NCBI RefSeq assembly: GCF_904849725.1
Contig: NC_058520.1
Span: 321,729,186 to 321,793,185 of the forward strand
Length of the DNA: 64,000 nucleotides
Source: Hordeum vulgare subsp. vulgare
Lineage: Eukaryota; Streptophyta; Magnoliopsida; Poales; Poaceae
Reading direction: 5' to 3'
Part shown: piece by piece, positions 31,544-44,639 of the stretch
Numbering within the stretch: the stretch's first letter is position 1
How the letters are laid out: each line of letters opens with the position of its first letter
Notes under the pieces: generated by a model
What the model saw: the letters and a program-made list of their open reading frames with translations, nothing else
What the model was told of the DNA's origin: nothing
Database searches by the model: none
Translations under genes and position numbers: made by a program

Positions 31544-33662
31544 TTAACTGCTTGTGGTTGCTTTGAAAACAGGCTTGGTTGTTATGTTGTTGATTTCCTT
31601 GTCCCGAGCGTTGCCGCCCATCATCATTATTGCCGTGATGTCAATAACCAGCGCCCGAGCCACCAGACCCATGAGATCCTGGACCCGCGAAGCAGGTGGT
31701 GCTCGTCCCAAAAGCTGCCGAATTGGCCTATCATCAGTATCCAATCCAGATCCCCCGAGATATGGCAGCTCGAGAGCCGCCAGGTTGACCCAAATTTCCA
31801 CCGCCATTGCCTCCTTAAAAGTTTTGAAAAACTTGGTTTCTGAAATCCTGCATGAAGTGGCAATTCTCCCATGCATGAGATGCCGGCTTATCTGGGTAGC
31901 TATGTTTCATACAAGGGCCTTTAAGTGTGTCCTCGTAATTGCGCGGCTTGTTCCCACTATGAGATTTGCGAGAATTGTTGTTTCGTCGCTCATTTTTAAC
32001 ACCAGCATTGGTGTTAGAAACAAAATCTGACCCACCGTCAGGATGCTTGCATATTCCACCATTGCCCTGATAATTATGGTTTCCTTGATGCCCAAGATTG
32101 TGTTGCTCATGATTTTTTCCATTGTCATGCTTCTTCCCTTTGCCAGTTTAATCATCATCTGAACTGGAATCTTTTGTGTTGTCCGACTCAGCATATCTAG
32201 TAAGGACATCCATGAGGTCTCCCATATCTTGAACCTTTCGCTTGAGGCATACAAGCTTGTGAAAAAGTGGTTGGAAGTGGCAATTTTTCTCCAAAGTCAA
32301 AACAACTTGGGCAGTCGTTATACTGTCCGATGAGTGAATGATCTTCATGACCCAACGAGGCCAATGATGAGCGATTCATCCCACCGTTGAACATAGTGTT
32401 GTAAAACAACAATCATCATTGGACACTTACAAGTGCCTTGGAAATTCTTGATGAAACGATCCTTCAACTCTACCTAGTAGTAGATGGAATTGGGTGGTAG
32501 GTTTTCAACCATGTGCAAGCTAGCCCCTCCAACATTATCGTCGGATACTTAGCAGACACGGCATCACTAACGTCAAGCATGTCCATAGATAACTCATAAC
32601 TTCCGATCCATGTTGTTGGCTCAAGATTAACCGTGTAATTGGGAACCTTGCGAGGACCTTTAAAATATTTGGCTATACGCTCACTATAAAGAGTCGGAGC
32701 TAGGAAGGGAACTCCAATCATTCTACTGCCTAGACTGGTCGTTGAGGAGATAGGTCGGGTTGCGGAAGGTGGCGCCTGACCCGCCGCCACTACTGCCTCT
32801 GCTTCCCGTAAGGCCTGAGCCACATTCATGGTCGCTTCCGTGTATGAAACCACATACCGAGTTCGAGAATTACGGGGATATTGTCTGCGGCCACTGCTTG
32901 ACACTACTAGCGAATCGTGTCGGCTCTTGCTACAACTTGCGTAAGGCGTAGAATGAACCCAGTCACGATAATAAGAATATTATGCATGTTGGGTGATCGC
33001 GGTTTTTCGCATCTTGATGGAGTTACCGGCTTCGACTTCAATTGGGGTATTTCATGTGATTGGGAGTGCTTCGAGATTGAAAATCTCCTACAACATGTTA
33101 TCCACTCGGTTTGAAAAGTGACCCGCCCGCGTATGGAATCGCTGAGGCGGCGATTGAGCCGCCGGCGGTTGATCCGTCCGGTGCTGCTGAATTGGCTGAC
33201 GAGGTTAATTCTCCCGAGGTTGTCCAGTCCCTAGGGTGCACTGTGGAGTGTCAAAAAGGGACGTTGGTTCAATATTAGGGGGAAACCAGCTCTCGTGTCT
33301 CCTTTGATGAACTTCCTCTGAGGCATCTCGACAAAGACCCGGCTATCAAGATTCTGCATTCAATCGTTTGGGCTCACTGTGGATATGGGCCTGTCACTCA
33401 GCCATACGAGTATTCTCGGCATCAATTTCTTCCTAAATCTTGGTCATGTGCGCACAAAATTTTGTCAACTCTATGTTACGCTCCTCCTGATTTTTGGGGT
33501 TACTTGTCCCTCTAGGAGTTTGGTAATCTCTACCATCAAATCCTCCATAGCTTGGTCTAGCATCTTCCTTGACCTGGTGGCCCCTGAAGCCGGTGCCGAC
33601 CCATCAGGGCCATTGGTTGCTCCTGCTACAGTGGAACTATGAGTCATCGTAGTTCGTGCCAT
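31544..33662 (-). pseudogene. gag: T2 gag remnants
   Basis: Capsid homology is clearest in 32904-32470: APTLYSERIAKYFKGPRKVP, TTWIGSYELSMDMLDVSDAV and YPTIMLEGLACTWLKTY, the usual order of helices before the major homology region. The N-terminal piece near 33662-33471 is Ala/Gly-rich followed by a short helix. The C-terminal piece 31876-31544 lies in a third frame. Between them the frame is lost; parts of 33000-33450 show no clear coding. Confidence 0.7.
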
Positions 33663-34133
33663 GTATATAGTGGCTTGGCATGGCGGCTTACAGAACTCCA
33701 GCTCGCTGGGATAGTCCCCAAGCCGGTCATCAAAAAGCAGACAAATCGACTTGGTGTCTCAAACTGAGGATTTTCTATCAGAGTTAACAAGAGTATCCCC
33801 ACTAGTTATAGAGTTATATGCGAGCTCACCCCCCCCCCTGAGTGAAGCCCACAAAGACATGCCTCCGGCTGGCTAGAAAACAGCCGGACCGCTTGCGATG
33901 AGCCGGCTGGACGATGTTGGTGCAGATGTCCTGCTCGGGTCCTCATGCTTCGATCTTGCCAATGAACATGTGTATATTGCTAAAGGGAACCTGATACCCA
34001 TATTGGATTGAGCCGGCCTCGGGACCCTAGTTTGAGTCCTTGATGTAGGGCTTTCCACAGCGAGTCTTGGTCATCTCTTCGATCACACATCCCTCGATCC
34101 CTATGAGAGCTCCTTTCAAGAACTTAATGCTGG

Positions 34134-34150
34134 CCCCACGGTGGGTGCCG
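34134..34150 (-). other. T2 primer-binding site
   Basis: On the minus strand CGGCACCCACCGTGGGG follows the LTR end by two bases; it is a drifted version of the T1 primer site (TGGCGCCCACC...). Confidence 0.7.
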
Positions 34151-34152
34151 AT

Positions 34153-34545
34153 TGTTGTGGTTTTGTAACAGCAGATGCCCTTGTGAAAGGACTTAGGTGT
34201 GAGGCCATCACATTTAGGTGGCAACTTGAACATGGTTGATCGAAACCGAGAGACATGAATTTACCCAGGTTCGGCCCCTCCGATGGAGGTAGAAGCCTAC
34301 GTCGTGCTTTTGGTGTTTATTGATGATGATATCGGTTACAAGGGTGCACAATTGCTACCTAGCTCTTGAGGGTTTCTAACTCATCCTTTCCACCTCAGGG
34401 GCTCCCCTTTATATATAGGTGGAGTCCCTGAGATTACAACATAGTATGGGTCGTAACACAATGTGGCGACCAGTTTTTCGGAAAACCATTTCCAGAAAAT
34501 AGGCCCTTATATTCACCAGCCCCGGGACTACTGTTAGCTAGTGAA
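34153..34545 (-). repeat. T2 5' LTR (right boundary approximate)
   Basis: Ends CCACAACA just before the primer site. A TATA box on the minus strand (TATATATAAA, plus 34408-34417) precedes a leader with an AATAAA at about 34317-34322, giving a normal U3-R-U5 order. The outer boundary is inferred and no second LTR copy exists to fix it. Confidence 0.6.
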
Positions 34546-35909
34546 CACTCACTTGATACATAAATCCCAAGCAATTTACAAATTGTGGGTTACAAGAGCA
34601 TAAAGGTCCATTGGGTTGCACATGAACTAAGGCTGATGGTGGAAGCGATTTGAGGAATCTCCCGTGCCCATGCACTCCATTTCCACAGGAACAGCTCACC
34701 TGGATAAATTCCTATCTCACGAGGTTGCTATAACCGACTCCTAGATCTTCGGGTTGACGACATCGTGCTCCTCTCCAATGAAATCTGGCCAAGACAATAG
34801 CCAGGGACAAGCCAGTGAGTACTTTCAATGTACTCGCAAACATCACGAAAGCGGGTAAGTTAAAGCAGGTGAGATGCATGCTAAAATCATTTAACAACTG
34901 GCTCATGTCATAAAAATTTATTCACATACGCATTTGTGCAGTAAATTCACTCCTACCAATCATGTATAAATAAGCAGGGAAAAAAAACAGTAAAATATGA
35001 GCTTGTCGATAGGGCGTCTGAGGCGACACCTCGGAAGGATAAACAATACAAGCCACAGTCGCGTGTGTGGGCGACACCACATAAGGGGACTTGTAAAAAG
35101 GAAAATTGCTATATGTACCACAGTCGGGCGTCTCAGTGACACCACATACAGGGCTTATATGAAAGTAATAACACTTGCCACAGTCGAGCGTCTAAGCGAC
35201 ACCACATATATGGCATAGTAAAAATAAATATCCCACACTCGGCCGTCTCAATGACACCATAGAAAGGGCATAATAAAATAAATGCTCACTACAGTCGGGC
35301 ATCTGGGCGACACCACAGAAAGGGCATAATAAGAATAAAAAATAATAACGATGAACATCCAGGAGCTAGAACCGTCCCAAGGATTTTCAATAATCATAAT
35401 CATAAGGGTTAATCTACAGAAAAATAATAGTTATAATCATCCACCTATACCATGATGATTAGTCCACCCCAAGAATACATAATAATAATAGAGGTTGTCA
35501 TGTTGTTTTGATTTAATTCCTCCGAAGACCGACACTTGACTAGTCAACCAGTCGTCCTTGACCGTGGACAGGGCTACTCAAATAGTTTTGGCTATGCAAA
35601 GGGTGTAGTCTTTACCCACAGCCACGGGTTTCAATAGTCACTTGGACTAATCCCGTGTACGACATTTTAGAAGTAAAAACTCACAACCAGTACACACCCA
35701 TTTTTAACCCCGTGAAAGCCGGCATCCCCACACTACACTGCCAGGTAAAAACCATGAGACGGGGAGGCCAACATCCTCTCCTAGCATGGGATCACATTTA
35801 TACCACGCTCTACAAGGGAAGGGCCATTCCCTCTCGGTCCGAGGACGGAAAACACCAACGCCCCCTAACCGGATGATGGATTTAGTCTGGTGCCCTGGAT
35901 ACCTTCATC
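34546..35909 (-). repeat. Fragment of a Tekay-like LTR
   Basis: Two blocks are conserved with the K1 LTR although the rest is diverged: a 40-base block at 35548-35587 containing TGTCCACGGTCAAGGAC on the minus strand, and a stem-loop block at about 34811-34842 (GAGTAC ... GTACTC). They occur in the same order and orientation relative to the LTR end. The fragment stops at the BARE LTR on the right. No reading frame is supported. Confidence 0.6.
35005..35330. repeat. Local tandem repeat, about six diverged units of 55-66 bp
   Basis: Each unit carries a version of CACAGTCGGGCGTCT followed by GCGACACCACA and an A-rich tail. Units start near 35005, 35055, 35114, 35177, 35232 and 35290. Spacing varies, unlike the T1 array. 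Confidence 0.75.
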
Positions 35910-37733
35910 TATTGGAAATATGCCCAAGAGGCAATAATAAATTGGTTATTATTATATTTCCTTGTTCATGATAATCGTTTATTATCCATGCTAGAATTGT
36001 ATTGATTGGAAACTCAAATACATGTGTGGATGCATAGACGACACACTGTCCCTAGTGAGCCTCTAGTTGACTAGCTCCTTGATAAAAGATGGTCAAGGTT
36101 TCCTAGCCATAGACAATTGTTGTCACTTGATAACGAGATCACATCATTAGGACAATGATGTGATGGACAAGACCCAAACTATAAACGTAGCATATGATCG
36201 TGTCAGTTTGTTGCTACTGTTTTCTGCATGTCAATGTATCTGTTCCTATGACCATGAGATCATGCAACTCTCGGACACCGAAGGAATACCTTGTGTGTAT
36301 CGAACGTTGCAACGTTACTGGTGACTATAAAGGTGCTCTATAGGTACCTGTGAAGGTGTCTGTTGGGTTTGCATGGATCAAGACTGGAATTTGTCACTCC
36401 GTGTGACAGAGAGGTATCTCGAGGCCCACTCAGTAATACAACATCACAATAAGCCTTGCAAGAAATGTGACTAAGGAGTTAGTCATGTGATCTTGTATTA
36501 CGAAATGAGTAAAGAGACTTGCCAGTAACGAGATTGAACTAGGTATAGAGATACCGACGATCGAATCTCGGGCAATTAACATACCGAAGGACAAAGGGAA
36601 CAACGTACGGGATTAACTCTATCCTTGACATAGAGGTTCACTCGATAGATATCTTCATATAATATGTAGGAGCCAATATGGGCATCCAGGTCCCGCTATT
36701 GGTAATTAACCAGAGAGTGTCTCAGGTCATGTCTGCATAGTTCTTGAACCCGCATGGTCTGCACATTTAAGGTTTGTTGATATTTCTTTATAGTTGAGTT
36801 ATAGGTGTTGGTGACCGAAGGTTGTTCGGAGTCCTGGATGAGATCCTGGACGTTGCGGGATTCTCTGGAATGGTCTGGAGGTAAAGATTTATATATAGGA
36901 GGTCCTGTTTTGGTCACCGGAAAAGTTCCGGGCTCATCGATAGTGTACCGAGAGTGCGGGGAGGGTGCCCGGGGACCACCGGGAGGGGAGTGACGACCCA
37001 AGAGCCTTATGGGCTATGAGAGTAGGTGGACCAGCCCCTGGTGGTTTGGTTGAAGCCTCTCTCAAAATCCCATGCGGTTAGGAGTGGAGATAAAAGGCAA
37101 AGGTCCTTTAAAAGGAAAGGAAGCAGGAGTCCTCGCAAAGTAGTCCACCTCCCTTGTGGGAAGGTAGACTCTTCCTTTAGGGTTCGTCCAACCCCTTCTC
37201 CTTGGAGTAAGGGTGAAAGTTTCCTCCTATCCTCTCCTCCTATATATACTAGAGGTTTTGAGGGGTTTTGACAACACAGAGATCAGCAACAGCTGCCTCT
37301 CTCTCTCTACATCTGTCTCTCCTCTAGTCTAGTTTGGCAGTGCTTAGGCGAAGCCCTGCTGGATTAGTTCACCACCACCACCATGCCGCTGTGATGGAGA
37401 ACTCGTCTAAGTCTCCGCCCCTCTTGCTGGATCAAGAAGGCGGGGATCTTCATCGATCTGTATGTGTGCAGAACGCGGAGGTGTCGTCCGTTCGGCACTA
37501 GATCGGGATGGATCGTGATGGGATCGTGGGACGGATCGTGATGAGATCGCGGGACGGGCTGTGATTTGAATCGCGAATATGTTCCACTACATCAACTACG
37601 TTATATACGATTCCGCTTAATGATCTACAAGGGTATGTAGATTCACTCCCCCCTCTCGTAAATGATCACCACCATGGATATGTATTGCGTGTGCGTAAGA
37701 AATTTTTTGTTTCTCATGCAACGTTCCCCAACA
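35910..37733 (+). repeat. BARE/Angela 5' LTR
   Basis: Begins TATTGGAAATATGCCC, where the terminal TG has become TA, and ends GTTCCCCAACA. A candidate TATA box TATATATA lies at 37241-37248. The frames at 36696-37271 are within the LTR and not genes. Confidence 0.9.
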
Positions 37734-37734
37734 G

Positions 37735-37752
37735 TGGCATCATGAGCTAGGT
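37735..37752 (+). other. BARE primer-binding site (initiator Met tRNA, degenerate)
   Basis: TGGCATCATGAGC follows the LTR end and corresponds to the usual TGGTATCAGAGC with changes. Confidence 0.65.
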
Positions 37753-40700
37753 TCATGCATAGATGATATCTAGAGTAGAACACAAAAGAGTTTGTGGGAG
37801 TTGATGTTCAATTTGCTTCCCTCCTTAGTCACTTCTCAATTCAGGGTATTGTTGGATTGAAGCGGCCCGAACCAACATTACTCGTACGCTTAGGAGAGAC
37901 CGGTTTCATCGAGTGACATGCAACTTGTTGTGTAAAGATGACTGGCAGGTGTATGTTTCTTCAACTTTAGTTGAATCAGATTTGACTGAGGCGGTCCTTG
38001 GAGAAGCTTAAATAGCAATTTGCATATCACCGTTCTGGCTTTGCGTAAGTAAGATGCGATCATACTAGATACCCATAGAAGCCACGTAAAATTTGCAACA
38101 ACAAATTAGAGGACGTCTAACTTGTTTTTGCAGGGTATGCTTGTGATATGATATGGCCAATGACATGATAATCATATTGGATGTATGAGATGATCATGTT
38201 GTAATAGTTAAATATCGACTTGCATGTCGATGCTACGGCAACCAGCGCGAGCCATAGGGTTGTCTTTAAATTATTTTGCGCTTGCAGATGCTCTTGCTAT
38301 ATTGCTAGGCAATAGCTTTCGTAGTAAAAACACAGATAGCTCGACAACCTCGATGGCAGCATGATGATGGATATCATGATGATGGAGATCATGGTGCGGC
38401 GCCGGTGACGATGGAGATCATGTTGGTGCATTGGTTATGGAGATCAATAAGCACAAGTTCATGGCCATATCATGTCACTTATGATTTGCATGTGATGTTA
38501 ATCCTTTTATGCACCTTATTTTGCTTAGAACGACCGTAGCATTATAAGGTGATCCCTCACTAAAATTTCAAGATAAAATTTTGTTCTTCCCGACTATGCA
38601 CCGTTGTGACAGTTCATCGTTTCGAGACGCCACGTGATGATCGGGTGTGATAGACTCAACGTTCAAATACAACGGGTGCAAAACAGTTGCACACGCAGAT
38701 CACTCGGGTTAAACTTGACGAGTCCAGCATGTACAGACATGGCCTCGAAACACAAGAGACCGAAAGGTCGAGCATGAATCATATAGTTGATATGATCAAC
38801 ATAAATATGTTCACCATTGAAATTAATCTCAACTCACATGATGATCGGACTTGAGTTAGTGAATTTGGATCATGCGACACTCGAATGACTAGAGGGATGT
38901 CAAATTGAGTGAGAGTTTATTAGTAATATGATTAGCTAAACTCAATTACAATGAACATAGTCAAAAAGTCTTTGCAAATTATGTTGTAGCCTGCGTTGTA
39001 GCTCTAATGTTTTTGATATGTTCCTAGAGAAAATTTAGTTGATGATAGCAACTATGTGTACTAGGTCCGTAAACTAAGGATTGTCCTCATTGCTCCGCAG
39101 AAGGCTTATGTCCTTAATGCACCACTCAGTGTGCTAAACCCCGAGCGTCGTCTGTGATTGTTGTGAACATCCCATATACAAGTTTTTTACGACTACATGA
39201 TAGTTCGGTGCATAATTCTTAAACGGCTTAGAATTGAGGCGCTGAAGACATTTCGAACGTCGCGGGACATACAAGATGTTCCAAGAAATGAAATTAGGAT
39301 TTCAGTCGCATGCCCTTGTTGAGAGGTATGAGACCTGTGACAAGACTCTTTGTCTACAAAGTAAGGGAGAAAAGCTCAATCGTTGAACATGTACTCAGAT
39401 TGTTTGAGTGCTAAAATCGCTTGAATTGAGTGGGAGTTAATCTTCGGGATGAGATAGTGATGGTTCTCCAAAGTCACTGCCACCAAGCTATTGGAGCTTC
39501 ATGATGCACTGTAGCATATCGGGGATGAATATGATGATCCCTGAGTTATTCGCGATGTTTGACACCGATAAGGTGGAAATCAAGTAGGAGCATCAAGTGT
39601 TGATGGTTAGTAAAACCACTAGTTTCAAGAAGGGCAAGGGCAAGAAGGTATACTTCATGAAACGGCAAACTAGTTGCCGCTCTTGTGAAGAAACCGAAGG
39701 TTAAACCCAAACCCGAGACTAAGTGCTTCTATTATGAGGGGAACGGTCATTGGAACGGAACTAGCCTAGTTACTTGGTAGATGAGAAGGTTGGCAAAGTC
39801 GACAAAACTATATTGTATATACATGATATTGATGTGTACTTTACTAGTACTCCTAGTAGCACCAGGGTATTAGATACCGGTTTGGTTGCTAAGTGTTAGT
39901 AACTCAAAATAAAAGCTACGGAATAAACGGAGACTAGCTAAAGGCGAGGTGACGATGTGTGTTGAAAGTATTTCCAAGGTTGGTGTGATCACCATCGCAC
40001 GCTCCCTCTACTTCCGAGATTAGTGTTGAACTTAAATGTTGTTTGGTGTTTGCGTTGAGCATGAACATGATTGGATTGTGTTTATTGCAATACGGTTATT
40101 CGTTTAAAGAGAATAATGGTTATTCTGTTTACTTGAATAATACCTTCAATGGTCATGCACCTAATATGAATGGTTCATTGAATCTTGACCATGGTGTTAC
40201 ACATGTTCATGATATTGATGCCAAAAGATACAAAGTATTAATGATAGTACCACTTACTCGTGGCATTGCCGCTTGAGTCATATTGGTGTAAAACGCATGA
40301 ACAAGCTCCATACATATGGATCTTTGGACTCACTAGCTTTTTTGAATCGTTTGAGACATGTGAACCATGCCTATTGGTGTAAACGCATGAAGAAACTCCA
40401 TGCAGATGGATTGTTTGGACTCACTTGATTTTGAATCACTTGAGACATGCAAATCATGGGCAAGATGACTGAAGGCCTCGACGCCTCGTTTTCCAGTGGG
40501 GTGGAACAAGACAGTAACTTGTTGGAAGTAATACATTTTGATGTAAGTACTCCAATGCGTAATGAGGCACGTAGTGGATACCATTATGTTTTTACTTCAC
40601 ACATGATTTGAGTAATACTGGTATATTTACTTGATAAAACACAAGTCTGAATTATTGAAAGGTTAAAGTAATTTTAGAGTGAAGTTGAAGATCGTTGTGA

Positions 40701-42810
40701 CAAGAGGATAAAATGTCTACAATATGATCGTGGAGATGAATATCTGAGTTGCGAGTTTGGTACACATTTAGAACAATGTGGAAATTGTTCCACAACTAAT
40801 GACACCTGGAACACCATGGTGTGATGGTGTGTCCAAACGTAATAGCCACGCCATATTGAATATGGTGCATACTATGATTTCTCTTATCGAATTAGCACTA
40901 TCATTTTTGGGTTATGCAGAAGAGACAACCGCATTCACCTTAAATAGGGCACCGAGTAATTCCGTTGAGATGACACCGTATGAACTATAGTTTGGAGAAA
41001 CCTAAGCTATCGTTTCTTAATTGTTTGGGGTTGCGACGTTTATGTGAAAAATTATCGGCGTGATAAGCTCGAACCCAAAGGGGATAAATGCATCTCATAG
41101 GACACCCAAAACAGTTGGGTATACCTCCTATCTCAGGTCCGGAATCAAAGTGTTTGTTTCTAAAACGGGTCCTTTCTCGAGAAAAGTTTCTCTCGAAATA
41201 ATTGAGTGGGAGGATGGTGGAACTTGATGAGGTTACTGAACCGTCACTTCAACCAGTGTGTAGCAGGGCGCAGGTAGTTGTTCCTGTGGCTCATACACCA
41301 ATTGAAGTGGAAGCTGATGATAGTGATTATGAAGCTTCGGGATCAAGTTAATACAAACCTCGTAGGTCGACAAGGTCACGTACTGCTCCAGAGTGGTACG
41401 GTAACCCTGTCTTGGATTTCATGTTGTTGGACAACAATGAACCTACGAGCTATGGAGAAACGATGGTGGGCCCGGATTCCGACAAATGGCTGGAGGCCAT
41501 GAAATCCAAGAGAGGATCCATGTATGAAAACAAAGTATGGACTTTGGAAGAACTACTTGATGGTCGTAAGACTATTAAGTATAGATGGATCTTTAAAAGG
41601 AAGACATACGATGATGGTGAAAAGTCACCATTAAGAAAGCTCGACTTGTCGCAAAGATGTTTCCGACAAGTTCAAAGAGTTGACTATGATGAGACTTTCT
41701 CACTGGTAGCGATGCTAAAAGTCTGTTGGAATTATGTTAGCAGTTGCTGCATTATTTATGAAATATTGCAGCCAGGATGTCAAAACATTGTTTCCTCAAC
41801 GGTTTCCTTGAGGAAAGGTTGTATGTGATACAACCAGAAGGTTTTGTCGATCCTAAGGATGCTAACAAGTATGCAAGCTCCGGCGATCCTTCTAGGGACT
41901 GGTGCAAGCATCTCGGAGTTGGAATATACGCTTTGATGAGATGATCAAAGCTTTTGGGTTTATACAAGGTTTATGAGAAACTTGTATTTCCAAGGAAGTG
42001 AGTGGGAGCACTATATAATTTAAGATAAGTATATGTGGTTGACATATTGTTGATCGGAAATAATGTAGAATTTCTGGAAAGCATAAAGGGTTGTTTGAAA
42101 GGAGTTTTTCAAAGGAAAACCTGTATTAACTACTTGAACATTAAGCATCAAGATCTATGGAGATAGATCAAAGCGCTCAATAGAACTTTCAACGAAATGC
42201 ATGACTTGACAAATTTTTGAAGGAGTTCAAAATAGATCGGCAAAGAAGGAGTTCTTGGCTGTGTTGTAAGGTGTTAATTTGAGTAAGACTCGAAGCCCGA
42301 CCACGACAGAAGAAACAGAAAGAACGAAGGTCGTCCCCTGTGCCTTAGCCGTAGGCTCTAAAGTATGCCATGTTATGTACCGCACCTGATGTGTGCCTTG
42401 CCATGAGTGTGTCAAGGGGTACAAAGAGTGATCCAGAATTGAATCACTGAATAGCGGTCAAATTTATCTTTTGTAACTAGTGGACTAAGGAGTTTTTCTC
42501 GATTATGGAGGTGATTAAAGAGTTCGTCGTAAAGGGTTACGTCGATGCAAGCTTTGACAGTAGTCCGAATAACTGTGAGTATTAAACTGGATTCGTATAG
42601 TGGAGAAGTCATTTGGAATAGTTCCAAATGACGTGTGGTAGCAGCATCTATAGGATGACATAGAGATATGTAAAGCACACACGGATCTGAAAGGTTTTGA
42701 CCTGTTGACTAAAAACTTCTCTCACAAGCAAGACATGATCGAACCCCAAAACAGTATGGGTGTTAGATTCATTACAATCACATAGTGATGTGAACTAGAT
42801 TATTGACTCT
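37753..42810 (+). pseudogene. gag-pol: BARE gag-pol, heavily degraded
   Basis: Only islands are readable. A zinc-knuckle remnant (KCFYYEGNGHWNG, second and last Cys lost) is at about 39721-39760. A protease LDTG site is at 39870-39881. Pre-integrase sequence lies at 40043-40276 and a GVKRMNKLH-like segment follows. Integrase core with TPGTPWCDGVSKRN and TAFTLNRAPSN is at 40778-40990. RT N-terminus is at 41412-41700 (KWLEAMKSK, WTLEELLDGRKTIKYRWIFKRK, VDYDETFSLVA). RNase H traces such as GYVDASFDS are near 42535-42560. Gag upstream is not recognisable. Frames shift repeatedly, so no functional product is possible. Confidence 0.85.
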
Positions 42811-42812
42811 AG

Positions 42813-42826
42813 TGCAAGTGGGAGAC
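42813..42826 (+). other. BARE polypurine tract
   Basis: GCAAGTGGGAGAC abuts the 3' LTR, as is typical for this family. Confidence 0.8.
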
Positions 42827-44639
42827 TGTTGGAAATATGCCCTAGAGGCAATAATAAATTAGTTATTGTTATATTTCCTTGTTCATGATAATCGTTTATT
42901 ATCCATGCTAAAATTGTATTGATTGGAAAGTCAAATACATGTGTGGATACATAGACAAACACACTGTCCCAAGTGAGCCTCTAGTTTACTAGCTCGTTGA
43001 TCAAAGATGGTCGAGGTTTCCTGGCCATAGACAACTGTTCTCACTTGATAATGGGATCACATCATTAGGAGAATGATGCGATGGACAAGACCCAAACTAT
43101 AAACATAGTGTATGATCGTGTCAGTTTATTGCTGCGTTTTCTACATGTCAATGTATCTGTTCCTATGACCATAAGATCATGCAACTCCCGGACACCGTAG
43201 GAATAACTTGTGTGTATCAAACATCACAACGTTACTGGGTGACTATAAAGGTGCTCTACAGGTATCTCCAAAGGTGTTTGTTAGGTTGGCATGGATCAAG
43301 ACTGGGATTTTTCACTCCGTGTGACGGAGAGGTATCTCGGGGCCCACTCAGTAATACAAAATCACAACAAGCCTTGCAAGCAACATGACTAAGGAGTTAG
43401 TTACGGGATCTTGTATTATGGAACGAGTAAAGAGACTTACCGGTAACGAGATTGAACTAGGTATGGAGATACCGACGATCGAATCTCGGGCAAGTAACAT
43501 ACCGAAGGACAAAGGGAACAGCATATGGGATTAATTGAATCCTTAACATTTAGGTTCAACCGATAGAGATCTTCGTAGAATATGTGGGAGCCAATATGGG
43601 CATCTAGGTCCTGCTATTGGTTATTGACCGGAGAGTGTCTCAGGTCATGTCTGCATAGTTCTCGAACCCGCAAGGTCTGCACACTTAAGGTTCAGTGACG
43701 TTTCGGTATAGTTGAGTTACAGGTGTTGGTGACCGAAGGTTGTTCGGAGTCACGGATGAGATCCCGGACATCACGAGGAGCTCCGCAATGGTCCGGAGGT
43801 AAAGATTGATATATAGCAAGTCTTGTTTTTGTCACCGGAAAAGTTTCGGGCTCATCGGTAGTGTACCGGGAGTGCCGGGAGGGGTGTCGGGGACCATCGG
43901 GAGGGGTGTCATGCCCCAAGGGGCCTCATGGGCTTTGGGTAGAGACAAACCAGCCCCTACTGAGCTGGAATAAGTTCCTACTAAGGCCCATAAGGTTTGA
44001 GAAGAAAAAACACAAGGTGGAAAGAGTTTCCAAGTGGGAAGGAGGAATCCTACTCCAAATAGGATTGGAGGAGGACTCCTCCTCTACTCCTTGCGCAAGG
44101 GAAGAAAGGGCTGCCCTGGGGCGCAGCCCTCTCCCTTCTCTCCTCCTATGTATACTAAGGGTTTTGAGGGTTTTAGATACAACAGAAAACAGTCACGTGT
44201 TGCCCTCTCTCTCTAGATCTATTTCTCCTCTAGTTTGAGCGGTGCTTAGGTGAAGCCCTGCTGGAATAGCACCACCACCACCACCACCACGCCGATGTGC
44301 TGGAGAACTCATCTACCTCTCCGCCCCCTCTTGCTAGATCAAGAAGGTGGAGATCGTCATTGAGCTGTACGTGTGTTGAACACGGAGGTGCCGTCCGTTC
44401 GACACAAGATTGGGAAGGATCGTGATGGGATCGCGGGACGGATCGTGATGAGATCGTGGGACGGGATGCGATTTGGATCGCGAAGATGTTCCACTACATC
44501 AACCGCGTTATATACGCTTCTGCTTAGCGATCTACAAGGGTATGTAGATTAACTCTCCTCTCTCGTACATGATCATCACCATGGATAGGTATTGCGTGTG
44601 CGTAGGAATTTTTTTGTTTCCCAGCTACGTTCCCCAACA
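42827..44639 (+). repeat. BARE/Angela 3' LTR
   Basis: TGTTGGAAATATGCCC to CCCCAACA. The candidate TATA region near 44147 has drifted to TATGTATA. It joins E5 LTR sequence at 44640. Confidence 0.9.

Larger units (their letters stand above)
29504..34545 (-). mobile_element. T2: truncated minus-strand Tat-lineage gypsy element
   Basis: From right to left: LTR (about 34545-34153), primer site (34150-34134), leader, gag (33662-31544), protease (31526-30970), RT and the start of RNase H (to 29504). The second RNase H, integrase, 3' region and 3' LTR are missing. Reading frame changes at least four times, so the copy is old. The gag-protease-RT motifs are closest in style to T1 but diverged. Its truncated end meets the motif-rich fragment at 29503. 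Confidence 0.8.
35910..44639 (+). mobile_element. Decayed BARE1/Angela/WIS copia retrotransposon
   Basis: LTRs at 35910-37733 (1824 bp) and 42827-44639 (1813 bp) match the abundant Triticeae BARE/Angela family by start (TGTTGGAAATATGCCC, drifted to TATTGG in the left copy), internal landmarks and end (CGTTCCCCAACA). Order of domains is primer site, gag, protease, integrase, RT, RNase H, as in Ty1/copia. The LTRs differ at about 8 percent over the first 590 bases by hand, so it is old. Flanking bases (TTCATC on the left, GTTTT on the right) do not match, so this is not a simple insertion. Confidence 0.88.
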
